Assembly (NCBI RefSeq): GCF_963576545.1
Contig: NW_026870466.1
Coordinates: 62,001 to 126,000 of the forward strand
Length of the DNA: 64,000 bases
Source: Limanda limanda
Lineage: Eukaryota > Chordata > Actinopteri > Pleuronectiformes > Pleuronectidae
Direction of reading: 5' to 3'
Position numbers and translations under genes: made by a program. Under the pieces are notes generated by a model. The model did not search any database. It saw only the letters and a list, made by a program, of their open reading frames with translations, and was not told the DNA's origin. Positions 49,087-62,950 of this stretch are shown here, one piece after another (position 1 is the first letter of the stretch; every line of letters starts with the position of its first letter).

Positions 49087-52000
49087 TTTCTCCTATGTGC
49101 TTTCATCCCTAACCCTAACCCTAACCCTTCCGAAAGTCGGAGAAGCTCAAGGATGGTACCGATCGATGCGCGCTACCCCATTTAGTGGGGGTAGAGCCTA
49201 CTTGCAAGTCTCTCCGACCTTCACAAAAAAAGTTATTCAAGAATATCTCCTCAGATTTGGGGGAATTTCGTCGGTCGACCTCTTCCGAAGGTCGTACAAG
49301 CTCGGGGATGGTACCAATCGATCCGCAGGACCCAAATTAGTCCAGATGCAACCACTTTCCAAGTCTCTCCGACCTTCACAAAAAAAGTTATTCAAGAATA
49401 TCTCTTTCTCCTATGTGCTTTCATCCCTAACCCTAACCCTAACCCTTCCGAAAGTCGGAGAAGCTCAAGGATGGTACCGATCGATGGGCGCTACCCCATT
49501 TAGTGGGGGTAGAGCCTACTTGCAAGTCTCTCCGACCTTCACAAAAAAAGTTATTCAAGAATATCTCTTTCTCCTATGTGCTTTCATCCCTAACCCTAAC
49601 CCTAACCCTTCCGAAAGTCGGAGAAGCTCAAGGATGGTACCGATCGATGCGCGCTACCCCATTTAGTGGGGGTAGAGCCTACTTGCAAGTCTCTCCGACC
49701 TTCACAAAAAAAGTTATTCAAGAATATCTCCTCAGATTTGGGGGAATTTCGTCGGTCGACCTCTTCCGAAGGTCGTACAAGCTCGGGGATGGTACCAATC
49801 GATCTGCAGGACCCAAATTAGTCCAGATGCAACCACTTTCCAAGTCTCTCCGACCTTCACAAAAAAAGTTATTCAAGAATATCTCTTTCTCCTATGTGCT
49901 TTCATCCCTAACCCTAACCCTAACCCTTCCGAAAGTCGGAGAAGCTCAAGGATGGTACCGATCGATGCGCGCTACCCCATTTAGTGGGGGTAGAGCCTAC
50001 TTGCAAGTCTCTCCGACCTTCACAAAAAAAGTTATTCAAGAATATCTCTTTCTCCTATGTGCTTTCATCCCTAACCCTAACCCTAACCCTTCCGAAAGTC
50101 GGAGAAGCTCAAGGATGGTACCGATCGATGTGCGCTACCCCATTTAGTGGGGGTAGAGCCTACTTGCAAGTCTCTCCGACCTTCACAAAAAAAGTTATTC
50201 AAGAATATCTCTTTCTCCTATGTGCTTTCATCCCTAACCCTAACCCTAACCCTTCCGAAAGTCGGAGAAGCTCAAGGATGGTACCGATCGATGTGCGCTA
50301 CCCCATTTAGTGGGGGTAGAGCCTACTTGCAAGTCTCTCCGACCTTCACAAAAAAAGTTATTCAAGAATATCTCTTTCTCCTATGTGCTTTCATCCCTAA
50401 CCCTAACCCTAACCCTTCCGAAAGTCGGAGAAGCTCAAGGATGGTACCGATCGATGCGCGCTACCCCATTTAGTGGGGGTAGAGCCTACTTGCAAGTCTC
50501 TCCGACCTTCACAAAAAAAGTTATTCAAGAATATCTCCTCAGATTTGGGGGAATTTCGTCGGTCGACCTCTTCCGAAGGTCGTACAAGCTCGGGGATGGT
50601 ACCAATCGATCTGCAGGACCCAAATTAGTCCAGATGCAACCACTTTCCAAGTCTCTCCGACCTTCACAAAAAAAGTTATTCAAGAATATCTCTTTCTCCT
50701 ATGTGCTTTCATCCCTAACCCTAACCCTAACCCTTCCGAAAGTCGGAGAAGCTCAAGGATGGTACCGATCGATGCGCGCTACCCCATTTAGTGGGGGTAG
50801 AGCCTACTTGCAAGTCTCTCCGACCTTCACAAAAAAAGTTATTCAAGAATATCTCTTTCTCCTATGTGCTTTCATCCCTAACCCTAACCCTAACCCTTCC
50901 GAAAGTCGGAGAAGCTCAAGGATGGTACCGATCGATGCGCGCTACCCCATTTAGTGGGGGTAGAGCCTACTTGCAAGTCTCTCCGACCTTCACAAAAAAA
51001 GTTATTCAAGAATATCTCTTTCTCCTATGTGCTTTCATCCCTAACCCTAACCCTTCCGAAAGTCGGAGAAGCTCAAGGATTGTACCGATCGATGCGCGCT
51101 ACCCCATTTAGTGGGGGTAGAGCCTACTTGCAAGTCTCTCCGACCTTCACAAAAAAAGTTATTCAAGAATATCTCCTCAGATTTGGGGGAATTTCGTCGG
51201 TCGACCTCTTCCGAAGGTCGTACAAGCTCGGGGATGGTACCAATCGATCCGCAGGACCCAAATTAGTCCAGATGCAACCACTTTCCAAGTCTCTCCGACC
51301 TTCACAAAAAAAGTTATTCAAGAATATCTCTTTCTCCTATGTGCTTTCATCCCTAACCCTAACCCTAACCCTTCCGAAAGTCGGAGAAGCTCAAGGATGG
51401 TACCGATCGATGCGCGCTACCCCATTTAGTGGGGGTAGAGCCTACTTGCAAGTCTCTCCGACCTTCACAAAAAAAGTTATTCAAGAATATCTCCTCAGAT
51501 TTGGGGGAATTTCGTCGGTCGACCTCTTCCAAAGGTCGTACAAGCTCGGGGATGGTACTAATCGATCCGCAGGACCCAAATTAGTCCAGATGCAACCACT
51601 TTCCAAGTCTCTCCGACCTTCACAAAAAAAGTTATTCAAGAATATCTCTTTCTCCTATGTGCTTTCATCCCTAACCCTAACCCTAACCCTTCCGAAAGTC
51701 GGAGAAGCTCAAGGATGGTACCGATCGATGCGCGCTACCCCATTTAGTGGGGGTAGAGCCTACTTGCAAGTCTCTCCGACCTTCACAAAAAAAGTTATTC
51801 AAGAATATCTCCTCAGATTTGGGGGAATTTCGTCGGTCGACCTCTTCCGAAGGTCGTACAAGCTCGGGGATGGTACCAATCGATCCGCAGGACCCAAATT
51901 AGTCCAGATGCAACCACTTTTCAAGTCTCTCCGACCTTCACAAAAAAAGTTATTCAAGAATATCTCTTTCTCCTATGTGCTTTCATCCCTAACCCTAACC

Positions 52001-55000
52001 CTAACCCTTCCGAAAGTCGGAGAAGCTCAAGGATGGTACCGATCGATGCGCGCTACCCCATTTAGTGGGGGTAGAGCCTAATTGCAAGTCTCTCCGACCT
52101 TCACAAAAAAAGTTATTCAAGAATATCTCTTTCTCCTATGTGCTTTCATCCCTAACCCTAACCCTAACCCTTCCGAAAGTCGGAGAAGCTCAAGGATGGT
52201 ACCGATCGATGCGCGCTACCCCATTTAGTGGGGGTAGAGCCTACTTGCAAGTCTCTCCGACCTTCACAAAAAAAGTTATTCAAGAATATCTCCTCAGATT
52301 TGGGGGAATTTCGTCGGTCGACCTCTTCCGAAGGTCGTACAAGCTCGGGGATGGTACCAATCGATCTGCAGGACCCAAATTAGTCCAGATGCAACCACTT
52401 TCCAAGTCTCTCCGACCTTCACAAAAAAAGTTATTCAAGAATATCTCTTTCTCCTATGTGCTTTCATCCCTAACCCTAACCCTAACCCTTCCGAAAGTCG
52501 GAGAAGCTCAAGGATGGTACCGATCGATGCGCGCAACCCCATTTAGTGGGGGTAGAGCCTACTTGCAAGTCTCTCCGACCTTCACAAAAAAAGTTATTCA
52601 AGAATATCTCTTTCTCCTATGTGCTTTCATCCCTAACCCTAACCCTTCCGAAAGTCGGAGAAGCTCAAGGATGGTACCGATCGATGCGCGCTACCCCATT
52701 TAGTGGGGGTAAAGCCTACTTGCAAGTCTCTCCGACCTTCACAAAAAAAGTTATTCAAGAATATCTCTTTCTCCTATGTGCTTTCATCCCTAACCCTAAC
52801 CCTAACCCTTCCGAAAGTCGGAGAAGCTCAAGGATGGTACCGATCGATGCGCGCTACCCCATTTAGTGGGGGTAGAGCCTACTTGCAAGTCTCTCCGACC
52901 TTCACAAAAAAAGTTATTCAAGAATATCTCCTCAGATTTGGGGGAATTTCGTCGGTCGACCTCTTCCGAAGGTCGTACAAGCTCGGGGATGGTACCAATC
53001 GATCTGCAGGACCCAAATTAGTCCAGATGCAACCACTTTCCAAGTCTCTCCGACCTTCACAAAAAAAGTTATTCAAGAATATCTCTTTCTCCTATGTGCT
53101 TTCATCCCTAACCCTAACCCTTCCGAAAGTCGGAGAAGCTCAAGGATGAAACCGATCGATGCGCGCTACCCCATTTAGTGGGGGTAGAGCCTACTTGCAA
53201 GTCTCTCCGACCTTCACAAAAAAAGTTATTCAAGAATATCTCTTTCTCCTATGTGCTTTCATCCCTAACCCTAACCCTAACCCTTCCGAAAGTCGGAGAA
53301 GCTCAAGGATGGTACCGATCGATGTGCGCTACCCCATTTAGTGGGGGTAGAGCCTACTTGCAAGTCTCTCCGACCTTCACAAAAAAAGTTATTCAAGAAT
53401 ATCTCTTTCTCCTATGTGCTTTCATCCCTAACCCTAACCCTAACCCTTCCGAAAGTCGGAGAAGCTCAAGGATGGTACCGATCGATGCGCGCTACCCCAT
53501 TTAGTGGGGGTAGAGCCTACTTGCAAGTCTCTCCGACCTTCACAAAAAAAGTTATTCAAGAATATCTCCTCAGATTTGGGGGAATTTCGTCGGTCGACCT
53601 CTTCCGAAGGTCGTACAAGCTCGGGGATGGTACCAATCGATCCGCAGGACCCAAATTAGTCCAGATGCAACCACTTTCCAAGTTTCTCCGACCTTCACAA
53701 AAAAAGTTATTCAAGAATATCTCTTTCTCCTATGTGCTTTCATCCCTAACCCTAACCCTAACCCTTCCGAAAGTCGGAGAAGCTCAAGGATGGTACCGAT
53801 CGATGCGCGCTACCCCATTTAGTGGGGGTAGAGCCTACTTGCAAGTCTCTCCGACCTTCACAAAAAAAGTTATTCAAGAATATCTCTTTCTCCTATGTGC
53901 TTTCATCCCTAACCCTAACCCTAACCCTTCCGAAAGTCGGAGAAGCTCAAGGATGGTACCGATCGATGCGCGCTACCCCATTTAGTGGGGGTAGAGCCTA
54001 CTTGCAAGTCTCTCCGACCTTCACAAAAAAAGTTATTCAAGAATATCTCTTTCTCCTATGTGCTTTCATCCCTAACCCTAACCCTAACCCTTCCGAAAGT
54101 CGGAGAAGCTCAAGGATGGTACCGATCGATGCGCGCTACCCCATTTAGTGGGGGTAGAGCCTACTTGCAAGTCTCTCCGACCTTCACAAAAAAAGTTATT
54201 CAAGAATATCTCCTCAGATTTGGGGGAATTTCGTCGGTCGACCTCTTCCGAAGGTCGTACAAGCTCGGGGATGGTACCAATCGATCTGCAGGACCCAAAT
54301 TAGTCCAGATGCAACCACTTTCCAAGTCTCTCCGACCTTCACAAAAAAAGTTATTCAAGAATATCTCTTTCTCCTATGTGCTTTCATCCCTAACCCTAAC
54401 CCTAACCCTTCCGAAAGTCGGAGAAGCTCAAGGATGGTACCGATCGATGCGCGCTACCCCATTTAGTGGGGGTAGAGCCTACTTGCAAGTCTCTCCGACC
54501 TTCACAAAAAAAGTTATTCAAGAATATCTCTTTCTCCTATGTGCTTTCATCCCTAACCCTAACCCTAACCCTTCCGAAAGTCGGAGAAGCTCAAAGATGG
54601 TACCGATCGATGCGCGCTACCCCATTTAGTGGGGGTAGAGCCTAATTGCAAGTCTCTCCGACCTTCACAAAAAAAGTTATTCAAGAATATCTCTTTCTCC
54701 TATGTGCTTTCATCCCTAACCCTAACCCTAACCCTTCCGAAAGCCGGAGAAGCTCAAGGATGGTACCGATCGATGCGCGCTACCCCATTTAGTGGGGGTA
54801 GAGCCTACTTGCAAGTCTCTCCGACCTTCACAAAAAAAGTTATTCAAGAATATCTCCTCAGATTTGGGGGAATTTCGTCGGTCGACCTCTTCCGAAGGTC
54901 GTACAAGCTCGGGGATGGTACCAATCGATCCGCAGGACCCAAATTAGTCCAGATGCAACCACTTTCCAAGTCTCTCCGACCTTCACAAAAAAAGTTATTC

Positions 55001-55173
55001 AAGAATATCTCTTTCTCCTATGTGCTTTCATCCCTAACCCTAACCCTAACCCTTCCGAAAGTCGGAGAAGCTCAAGGATGGTACCGATCGATGCGCGCTA
55101 CCCCATTTAGTGGGGGTAGAGCCTACTTGCAAGTCTCTCCGACCTTCACAAAAAAAGTTATTCAAGAATATCT
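49087..55173 (+). repeat. Large right-domain duplication copy 2 (partner 42,850-48,767)
   Basis: Carries the same marks: GATTGTACC near 51,079, TTCCAAAGG near 51,529, GCCTAATTGC near 52,076, GATGAAACC near 53,146, AAGTTTCTCC near 53,681 and GAAAGCCGGAG near 54,739. Private here are GGTACTAATCG near 51,555 and ACTTTTCAAG near 51,916. Confidence 0.87.
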
Positions 55174-56767
55174 CTTTCTCCTATGTGCTTTCATCCCTAA
55201 CCCTAACCCTTCCGAAAGTCGGAGAAGCTCAAAAGAGGTACCGATCGATGCGCGCTACCCCATTTAGTGGGGGTAGAGCCTACTTGCAAGTCTCTCCGAC
55301 CTTCACAAAAAAAGTTATTCAAGAATATCTCCTCAGATTTGGGGGAATTTCGTCGGTCGACCTCTTCCGAAGGTCGTACAAGCTCGGGGATGGTACCAAT
55401 CGATCTGCAGGACCCAAATTAGTCCAGATGCAACCACTTTCCAAGTCTCTCCGACCTTCACAAAAAAAGTTATTCAAGAATATCTCTTTCTCCTATGTGC
55501 TTTCATCCCTAACCCTAACCCTAACCCTTCCGAAAGTCGGAGAAGCTCAAGGATGGTACCGATCGATGCGCGCTACCCCATTTAGTGGGGGTAGAGCCTA
55601 CTTGCAAGTCTCTCCGACCTTCACAAAAAAAGTTATTCAAGAATATCTCTTTCTCCTATGTGCTTTCATCCCTAACCCTAACCCTAACCCTTCCGAAAGT
55701 CGGAGAAGCTCAAGGATGGTACCGATCGATGCGCGCTACCCCATTTAGTGGGGGTAGAGCCTAATTGCAAGTCTCTCCGACCTTCACAAAAAAAGTTATT
55801 CAAGAATATCTCTTTCTCCTATGTGCTTTCATCCCTAACCCTAACCCTAACCCTTCCGAAAGTCGGAGAAGCTCAAGGATGGTACCGATCGATGCGCGCT
55901 ACCCCATTTAGTGGGGGTAGAGCCTACTTGCAAGTCTCTCCGACCTTCACAAAAAAAGTTATTCAAGAATATCTCCTCAGATTTGGGGGAATTTCGTCGG
56001 TCGACCTCTTCCGAAGGTCGTACAAGCTCGGGGATGGTACCAATCGATCCGCAGGACCCAAATTAGTCCAGATGCAACCACTTTCCAAGTCTCTCCGACC
56101 TTCACAAAAAAAGTTATTCAAGAATATCTCTTTCTCCTATGTGCTTTCATCCCTAACCCTAACCCTAACCCTTCCGAAAGTCGGAGAAGCTCAAGGATGG
56201 TACCGATCGATGCGCGCTACCCCATTTAGTGGGGGTAGAGCCTACTTGCAAGTCTCTCCGACCTTCACAAAAAAAGTTATTCAAGAATATCTCTTTCTCC
56301 TATGTGCTTTCATCCCTAACCCTAACCCTTCCGAAAGTCGGAGAAGCTCAAAAGAGGTACCGATCGATGCGCGCTACCCCATTTAGTGGGGGTAGAGCCT
56401 ACTTGCAAGTCTCTCCGACCTTCACAAAAAAAGTTATTCAAGAATATCTCCTCAGATTTGGGGGAATTTCGTCGGTCGACCTCTTCCGAAGGTCGTACAA
56501 GCTCGGGGATGGTACCAATCGATCTGCAGGACCCAAATTAGTCCAGATGCAACCACTTTCCAAGTCTCTCCGACCTTCACAAAAAAAGTTATTCAAGAAT
56601 ATCTCTTTCTCCTATGTGCTTTCATCCCTAACCCTAACCCTAACCCTTCCGAAAGTCGGAGAAGCTCAAGGATGGTACCGATCGATGCGCGCTACCCCAT
56701 TTAGTGGGGGTAGAGCCTACTTGCAAGTCTCTCCGACCTTCACAAAAAAAGTTATTCAAGAATATCT
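54530..56767 (+). repeat. Tandem 1,119-bp 7-mer higher-order repeat
   Basis: Two copies (54,530-55,648 and 55,649-56,767) of five A and two B, with a partial third to about 57.4 kb. Each has a GCCTAATTGC A and a two-hexamer A with CTCAAAAGAGGTACC (near 55,230 and 56,349). Copy 1 alone has TCAAAGATGG and GAAAGCCGGAG. Confidence 0.88.
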
Positions 56768-57411
56768 CTTTCTCCTATGTGCTTTCATCCCTAACCCTAA
56801 CCCTAACCCTTCCGAAAGTCGGAGAAGCTCAAGGATGGTACCGATCGATGCGCGCTACCCCATTTAGTGGGGGTAGAGCCTAATTGCAAGTCTCTCCGAC
56901 CTTCACAAAAAAAGTTATTCAAGAATATCTCTTTCTCCTATGTGCTTTCATCCCTAACCCTAACCCTAACCCTTCCGAAAGTCGGAGAAGCTCAAGGATG
57001 GTACCGATCGATGCGCGCTACCCCATTTAGTGGGGGTAGAGCCTACTTGCAAGTCTCTCCGACCTTCACAAAAAAAGTTATTCAAGAATATCTCCTCAGA
57101 TTTGGGGGAATTTCGTCGGTCGACCTCTTCCGAAGGTCGTACAAGCTCGGGGATGGTACCAATCGATCCGCAGGACCCAAATTAGTCCAGATGCAACCAC
57201 TTTCCAAGTCTCTCCGACCTTCACAAAAAAAGTTATTCAAGAATATCTCTTTCTCCTATGTGCTTTCATCCCTAACCCTAACCCTAACCCTTCCGAAAGT
57301 CGGAGAAGCTCAAGGATGGTACCGATCGATGCGCGCTACCCCATTTAGTGGGGGTAGAGCCTACTTGCAAGTCTCTCCGACCTTCACAAAAAAAGTTATT
57401 CAAGAATATCT

Positions 57412-58693
57412 CTTTCTCCTATGTGCTTTCATCCCTAACCCTAACCCTAACCCTTCCGAAAGTCGGAGAAGCTCAAGGATGGTACCGATCGATGCGCGCT
57501 ACCCCATTTAGTGGGGGTAAAGCCTACTTGCAAGTCTCTCCGACCTTCACAAAAAAAGTTATTCAAGAATATCTCTTTCTCCTATGTGCTTTCATCCCTA
57601 ACCCTAACCCTAACCCTTCCGAAAGTCGGAGAAGCTCAAGGATGGTACCGATCGATGCGCGCTACCCCATTTAGTGGGGGTAGAGCCTACTTGCAAGTCT
57701 CTCCGACCTTCACAAAAAAAGTTATTCAAGAATATCTCCTCAGATTTGGGGGAATTTCGTCGGTCGACCTCTTCCGAAGGTCGTACAAGCTCGGGGATGG
57801 TACCAATCGATCTGCAGGACCCAAATTAGTCCAGATGCAACCACTTTCCAAGTCTCTCCGACCTTCACAAAAAAAGTTATTCAAGAATATCTCTTTCTCC
57901 TATGTGCTTTCATCCCTAACCCTAACCCTAACCCTTCCGAAAGTCGGAGAAGCTCAAGGATGGTACCGATCGATGCGCGCTACCCCATTTAGTGGGGGTA
58001 GAGCCTACTTGCAAGTCTCTCCGACCTTCACAAAAAAAGTTATTCAAGAATATCTCTTTCTCCTATGTGCTTTCATCCCTAACCCTAACCCTAACCCTTC
58101 CGAAAGTCGGAGAAGCTCAAGGATGGTACCGATCGATGCGCGCTACCCCATTTAGTGGGGGTAAAGCCTACTTGCAAGTCTCTCCGACCTTCACAAAAAA
58201 AGTTATTCAAGAATATCTCTTTCTCCTATGTGCTTTCATCCCTAACCCTAACCCTAACCCTTCCGAAAGTCGGAGAAGCTCAAGGATGGTACCGATCGAT
58301 GCGCGCTACCCCATTTAGTGGGGGTAGAGCCTACTTGCAAGTCTCTCCGACCTTCACAAAAAAAGTTATTCAAGAATATCTCCTCAGATTTGGGGGAATT
58401 TCGTCGGTCGACCTCTTCCGAAGGTCGTACAAGCTCGGGGATGGTACCAATCGATCTGCAGGACCCAAATTAGTCCAGATGCAACCACTTTCCAAGTCTC
58501 TCCGACCTTCACAAAAAAAGTTATTCAAGAATATCTCTTTCTCCTATGTGCTTTCATCCCTAACCCTAACCCTTCCGAAAGTCGGAGAAGCTCAAGGATG
58601 AAACCGATCGATGCGCGCTACCCCATTTAGTGGGGGTAGAGCCTACTTGCAAGTCTCTCCGACCTTCACAAAAAAAGTTATTCAAGAATATCT
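57412..58693 (+). repeat. Tandem 644-bp A-A-A-B 4-mer, two copies
   Basis: Each copy is offset by 644 bp and each contains GGGGGTAAAGCC (near 57,512 and 58,156). The second ends in a two-hexamer A, making it 6 bp shorter. A single related copy lies near 62,156. Confidence 0.83.
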
Positions 58694-60619
58694 CTTTCTC
58701 CTATGTGCTTTCATCCCTAACCCTAACCCTAACCCTTCCGAAAGTCGGAGAAGCTCAAGGATGGTACCGATCGATGTGCGCTACCCCATTTAGTGGGGGT
58801 AGAGCCTACTTGCAAGTCTCTCCGACCTTCACAAAAAAAGTTATTCAAGAATATCTCTTTCTCCTATGTGCTTTCATCCCTAACCCTAACCCTAACCCTT
58901 CCGAAAGTCGGAGAAGCTCAAGGATGGTACCGATCGATGTGCGCTACCCCATTTAGTGGGGGTAGAGCCTACTTGCAAGTCTCTCCGACCTTCACAAAAA
59001 AAGTTATTCAAGAATATCTCTTTCTCCTATGTGCTTTCATCCCTAACCCTAACCCTAACCCTTCCGAAAGTCGGAGAAGCTCAAGGATGGTACCGATCGA
59101 TGCGCGCTACCCCATTTAGTGGGGGTAGAGCCTACTTGCAAGTCTCTCCGACCTTCACAAAAAAAGTTATTCAAGAATATCTCCTCAGATTTGGGGGAAT
59201 TTCGTCGGTCGACCTCTTCCGAAGGTCGTAAAAGCTCGGGGATGGTACCAATCGATCTGCAGGACCCAAATTAGTCCAGATGCAACCACTTTCCAAGTCT
59301 CTCCGACCTTCACAAAAAAAGTTATTCAAGAATATCTCTTTCTCCTATGTGCTTTCATCCCTAACCCTAACCCTAACCCTTCCGAAAGTCGGAGAAGCTC
59401 AAGGATGGTACCGATCGATGCGCGCAATCCCATTTAGTGGGGGTAGAGCCTACTTGCAAGTCTCTCCGACCTTCACAAAAAAAGTTATTCAAGAATATCT
59501 CTTTCTCCTATGTGCTTTCATCCCTAACCCTAACCCTAACCCTTCCGAAAGTCGGAGAAGCTCAAGGATGGTACCGATCGATGCGCGCTACCCCATTTAG
59601 TGGGGGTAGAGCCTACTTGCAAGTCTCTCCGACCTTCACAAAAAAAGTTATTCAAGAATATCTCCTCAGATTTGGGGGAATTTCGTCGGTCGACCTCTTC
59701 CGAAGGTCGTACAAGCTCGGGGATGGTACCAATCGATCCGCAGGACCCAAATTAGTCCAGATGCAACCACTTTCCAAGTCTCTCCGACCTTCACAAAAAA
59801 AGTTATTCAAGAATATCTCTTTCTCCTATGTGCTTTCATCCCTAACCCTAACCCTAACCCTTCCGAAAGTCGGAGAAGCTCAAGGATGGTACCGATCGAT
59901 GCGCGCTACCCCATTTAGTGGGGGTAGAGCCTACTTGCAAGTCTCTCCGACCTTCACAAAAAAAGTTATTCAAGAATATCTCTTTCTCCTATGTGCTTTC
60001 ATCCCTAACCCTAACCCTTCCGAAAGTCGGAGAAGCTCAAAAGAGGTACCGATCGATGCGCGCTACCCCATTTAGTGGGGGTAGAGCCTACTTGCAAGTC
60101 TCTCCGACCTTCACAAAAAAAGTTATTCAAGAATATCTCCTCAGATTTGGGGGAATTTCGTCGGTCGACCTCTTCCGAAGGTCGTACAAGCTCGGGGATG
60201 GTACCAATCGATCTGCAGGACCCAAATTAGTCCAGATGCAACCACTTTCCAAGTCTCTCCGACCTTCACAAAAAAAGTTATTCAAGAATATCTCTTTCTC
60301 CTATGTGCTTTCATCCCTAACCCTAACCCTAACCCTTCCGAAAGTCGGAGAAGCTCAAGGATGGTACCGATCGATGCGCGCTACCCCATTTAGTGGGGGT
60401 AGAGCCTAATTGCAAGTCTCTCCGACCTTCACAAAAAAAGTTATTCAAGAATATCTCTTTCTCCTATGTGCTTTCATCCCTAACCCTAACCCTAACCCTT
60501 CCGAAAGTCGGAGAAGCTCAAGGATGGTACCGATCGATGCGCGCTACCCCATTTAGTGGGGGTAGAGCCTACTTGCAAGTCTCTCCGACCTTCACAAAAA
60601 AAGTTATTCAAGAATATCT

Positions 60620-60773
60620 CCTCAGATTTGAAGAATTTCGTCGGTCGACCTCTTCCGAAGGTCGTACAAGCTCGGGGATGGTACCAATCGATCCGCAGGA
60701 CCCAAATTAGTCCAGATGCAACCACTTTCCAAGTCTCTCCGACCTTCACAAAAAAAGTTATTCAAGAATATCT
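60620..60773 (+). repeat. Variant B monomer of 154 bp
   Basis: This is the only B of unusual length. ATTTGGGGGAATTT is replaced by ATTTGAAGAATTT, a net loss of one base with two substitutions. The following monomers keep normal order. It could be a rare mutation or a homopolymer consensus error. Confidence 0.85.
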
Positions 60774-60859
60774 CTTTCTCCTATGTGCTTTCATCCCTAA
60801 CCCTAACCCTAACCCTTCCGAAAGTCGGAGAAGCTCAAGGATGGTACCGATCGATGCGC

Positions 60860-62950
60860 GCTACCCCATTTAGTGGGGGTAGAGCCTACTTGCAAGTCTC
60901 TCCGACCTTCACAAAAAAAGTTATTCAAGAATATCTCTTTCTCCTATGTGCTTTCATCCCTAACCCTAACCCTTCCGAAAGTCGGAGAAGCTCAAAAGAG
61001 GTACCGATCGATGCGCGCTACCCCATTTAGTGGGGGTAGAGCCTACTTGCAAGTCTCTCCGACCTTCACAAAAAAAGTTATTCAAGAATATCTCCTCAGA
61101 TTTGGGGGAATTTCGTCGGTCGACCTCTTCCGAAGGTCGTACAAGCTCGGGGATGGTACCAATCGATCTGCAGGACCCAAATTAGTCCAGATGCAACCAC
61201 TTTCCAAGTCTCTCCGACCTTCACAAAAAAAGTTATTCAAGAATATCTCTTTCTCCTATGTGCTTTCATCCCTAACCCTAACCCTAACCCTTCCGAAAGT
61301 CGGAGAAGCTCAAGGATGGTACCGATCGATGCGCGCTACCCCATTTAGTGGGGGTAGAGCCTACTTGCAAGTCTCTCCGACCTTCACAAAAAAAGTTATT
61401 CAAGAATATCTCTTTCTCCTATGTGCTTTCATCCCTAACCCTAACCCTAACCCTTCCGAAAGTCGGAGAAGCTCAAGGATGGTACCGATCGATGCGCGCT
61501 ACCCCATTTAGTGGGGGTAGAGCCTAATTGCAAGTCTCTCCGACCTTCACAAAAAAAGTTATTCAAGAATATCTCTTTCTCCTATGTGCTTTCATCCCTA
61601 ACCCTAACCCTAACCCTTCCGAAAGTCGGAGAAGCTCAAGGATGGTACCGATCGATGCGCGCTACCCCATTTAGTGGGGGTAGAGCCTACTTGCAAGTCT
61701 CTCCGACCTTCACAAAAAAAGTTATTCAAGAATATCTCCTCAGATTTGGGGGAATTTCGTCGGTCGACCTCTTCCGAAGGTCGTACAAGCTCGGGGATGG
61801 TACCAATCGATCCGCAGGACCCAAATTAGTCCAGATGCAACCACTTTCCAAGTCTCTCCGACCTTCACAAAAAAAGTTATTCAAGAATATCTCTTTCTCC
61901 TATGTGCTTTCATCCCTAACCCTAACCCTAACCCTTCCGAAAGTCGGAGAAGCTCAAGGATGGTACCGATCGATGCGCGCTACCCCATTTAGTGGGGGTA
62001 GAGCCTACTTGCAAGTCTCTCCGACCTTCACAAAAAAAGTTATTCAAGAATATCTCTTTCTCCTATGTGCTTTCATCCCTAACCCTAACCCTAACCCTTC
62101 CGAAAGTCGGAGAAGCTCAAGGATGGTACCGATCGATGCGCGCTACCCCATTTAGTGGGGGTAAAGCCTACTTGCAAGTCTCTCCGACCTTCACAAAAAA
62201 AGTTATTCAAGAATATCTCTTTCTCCTATGTGCTTTCATCCCTAACCCTAACCCTAACCCTTCCGAAAGTCGGAGAAGCTCAAGGATGGTACCGATCGAT
62301 GCGCGCTACCCCATTTAGTGGGGGTAGAGCCTACTTGCAAGTCTCTCCGACCTTCACAAAAAAAGTTATTCAAGAATATCTCCTCAGATTTGGGGGAATT
62401 TCGTCGGTCGACCTCTTCCGAAGGTCGTACAAGCTCGGGGATGGTACCAATCGATCTGCAGGACCCAAATTAGTCCAGATGCAACCACTTTCCAAGTCTC
62501 TCCGACCTTCACAAAAAAAGTTATTCAAGAATATCTCTTTCTCCTATGTGCTTTCATCCCTAACCCTAACCCTTCCGAAAGTCGGAGAAGCTCAAGGATG
62601 AAACCGATCGATGCGCGCTACCCCATTTAGTGGGGGTAGAGCCTACTTGCAAGTCTCTCCGACCTTCACAAAAAAAGTTATTCAAGAATATCTCTTTCTC
62701 CTATGTGCTTTCATCCCTAACCCTAACCCTAACCCTTCCGAAAGTCGGAGAAGCTCAAGGATGGTACCGATCGATGTGCGCTACCCCATTTAGTGGGGGT
62801 AGAGCCTACTTGCAAGTCTCTCCGACCTTCACAAAAAAAGTTATTCAAGAATATCTCTTTCTCCTATGTGCTTTCATCCCTAACCCTAACCCTAACCCTT
62901 CCGAAAGTCGGAGAAGCTCAAGGATGGTACCGATCGATGCGCGCTACCCC
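60860..62950 (+). repeat. Copy of the 56.2-58.9 kb segment
   Basis: It matches 56,216-57,700 at an offset of 4,644 bp, then 58,056-58,950 at 4,000 bp, because one 644-bp A-A-A-B unit is absent here. Shared marks are CTCAAAAGAGG, GCCTAATTGC, GGGGGTAAAGCC and GATGAAACC. Confidence 0.8.

Noticed and set aside
50954..52081. 375-codon ORF as a repeat-protein gene
   Set aside because: It coincides with an alternating A-B stretch in which 318-bp periodicity keeps the frame open. An almost identical frame sits at 44,711-45,838 for the same reason.
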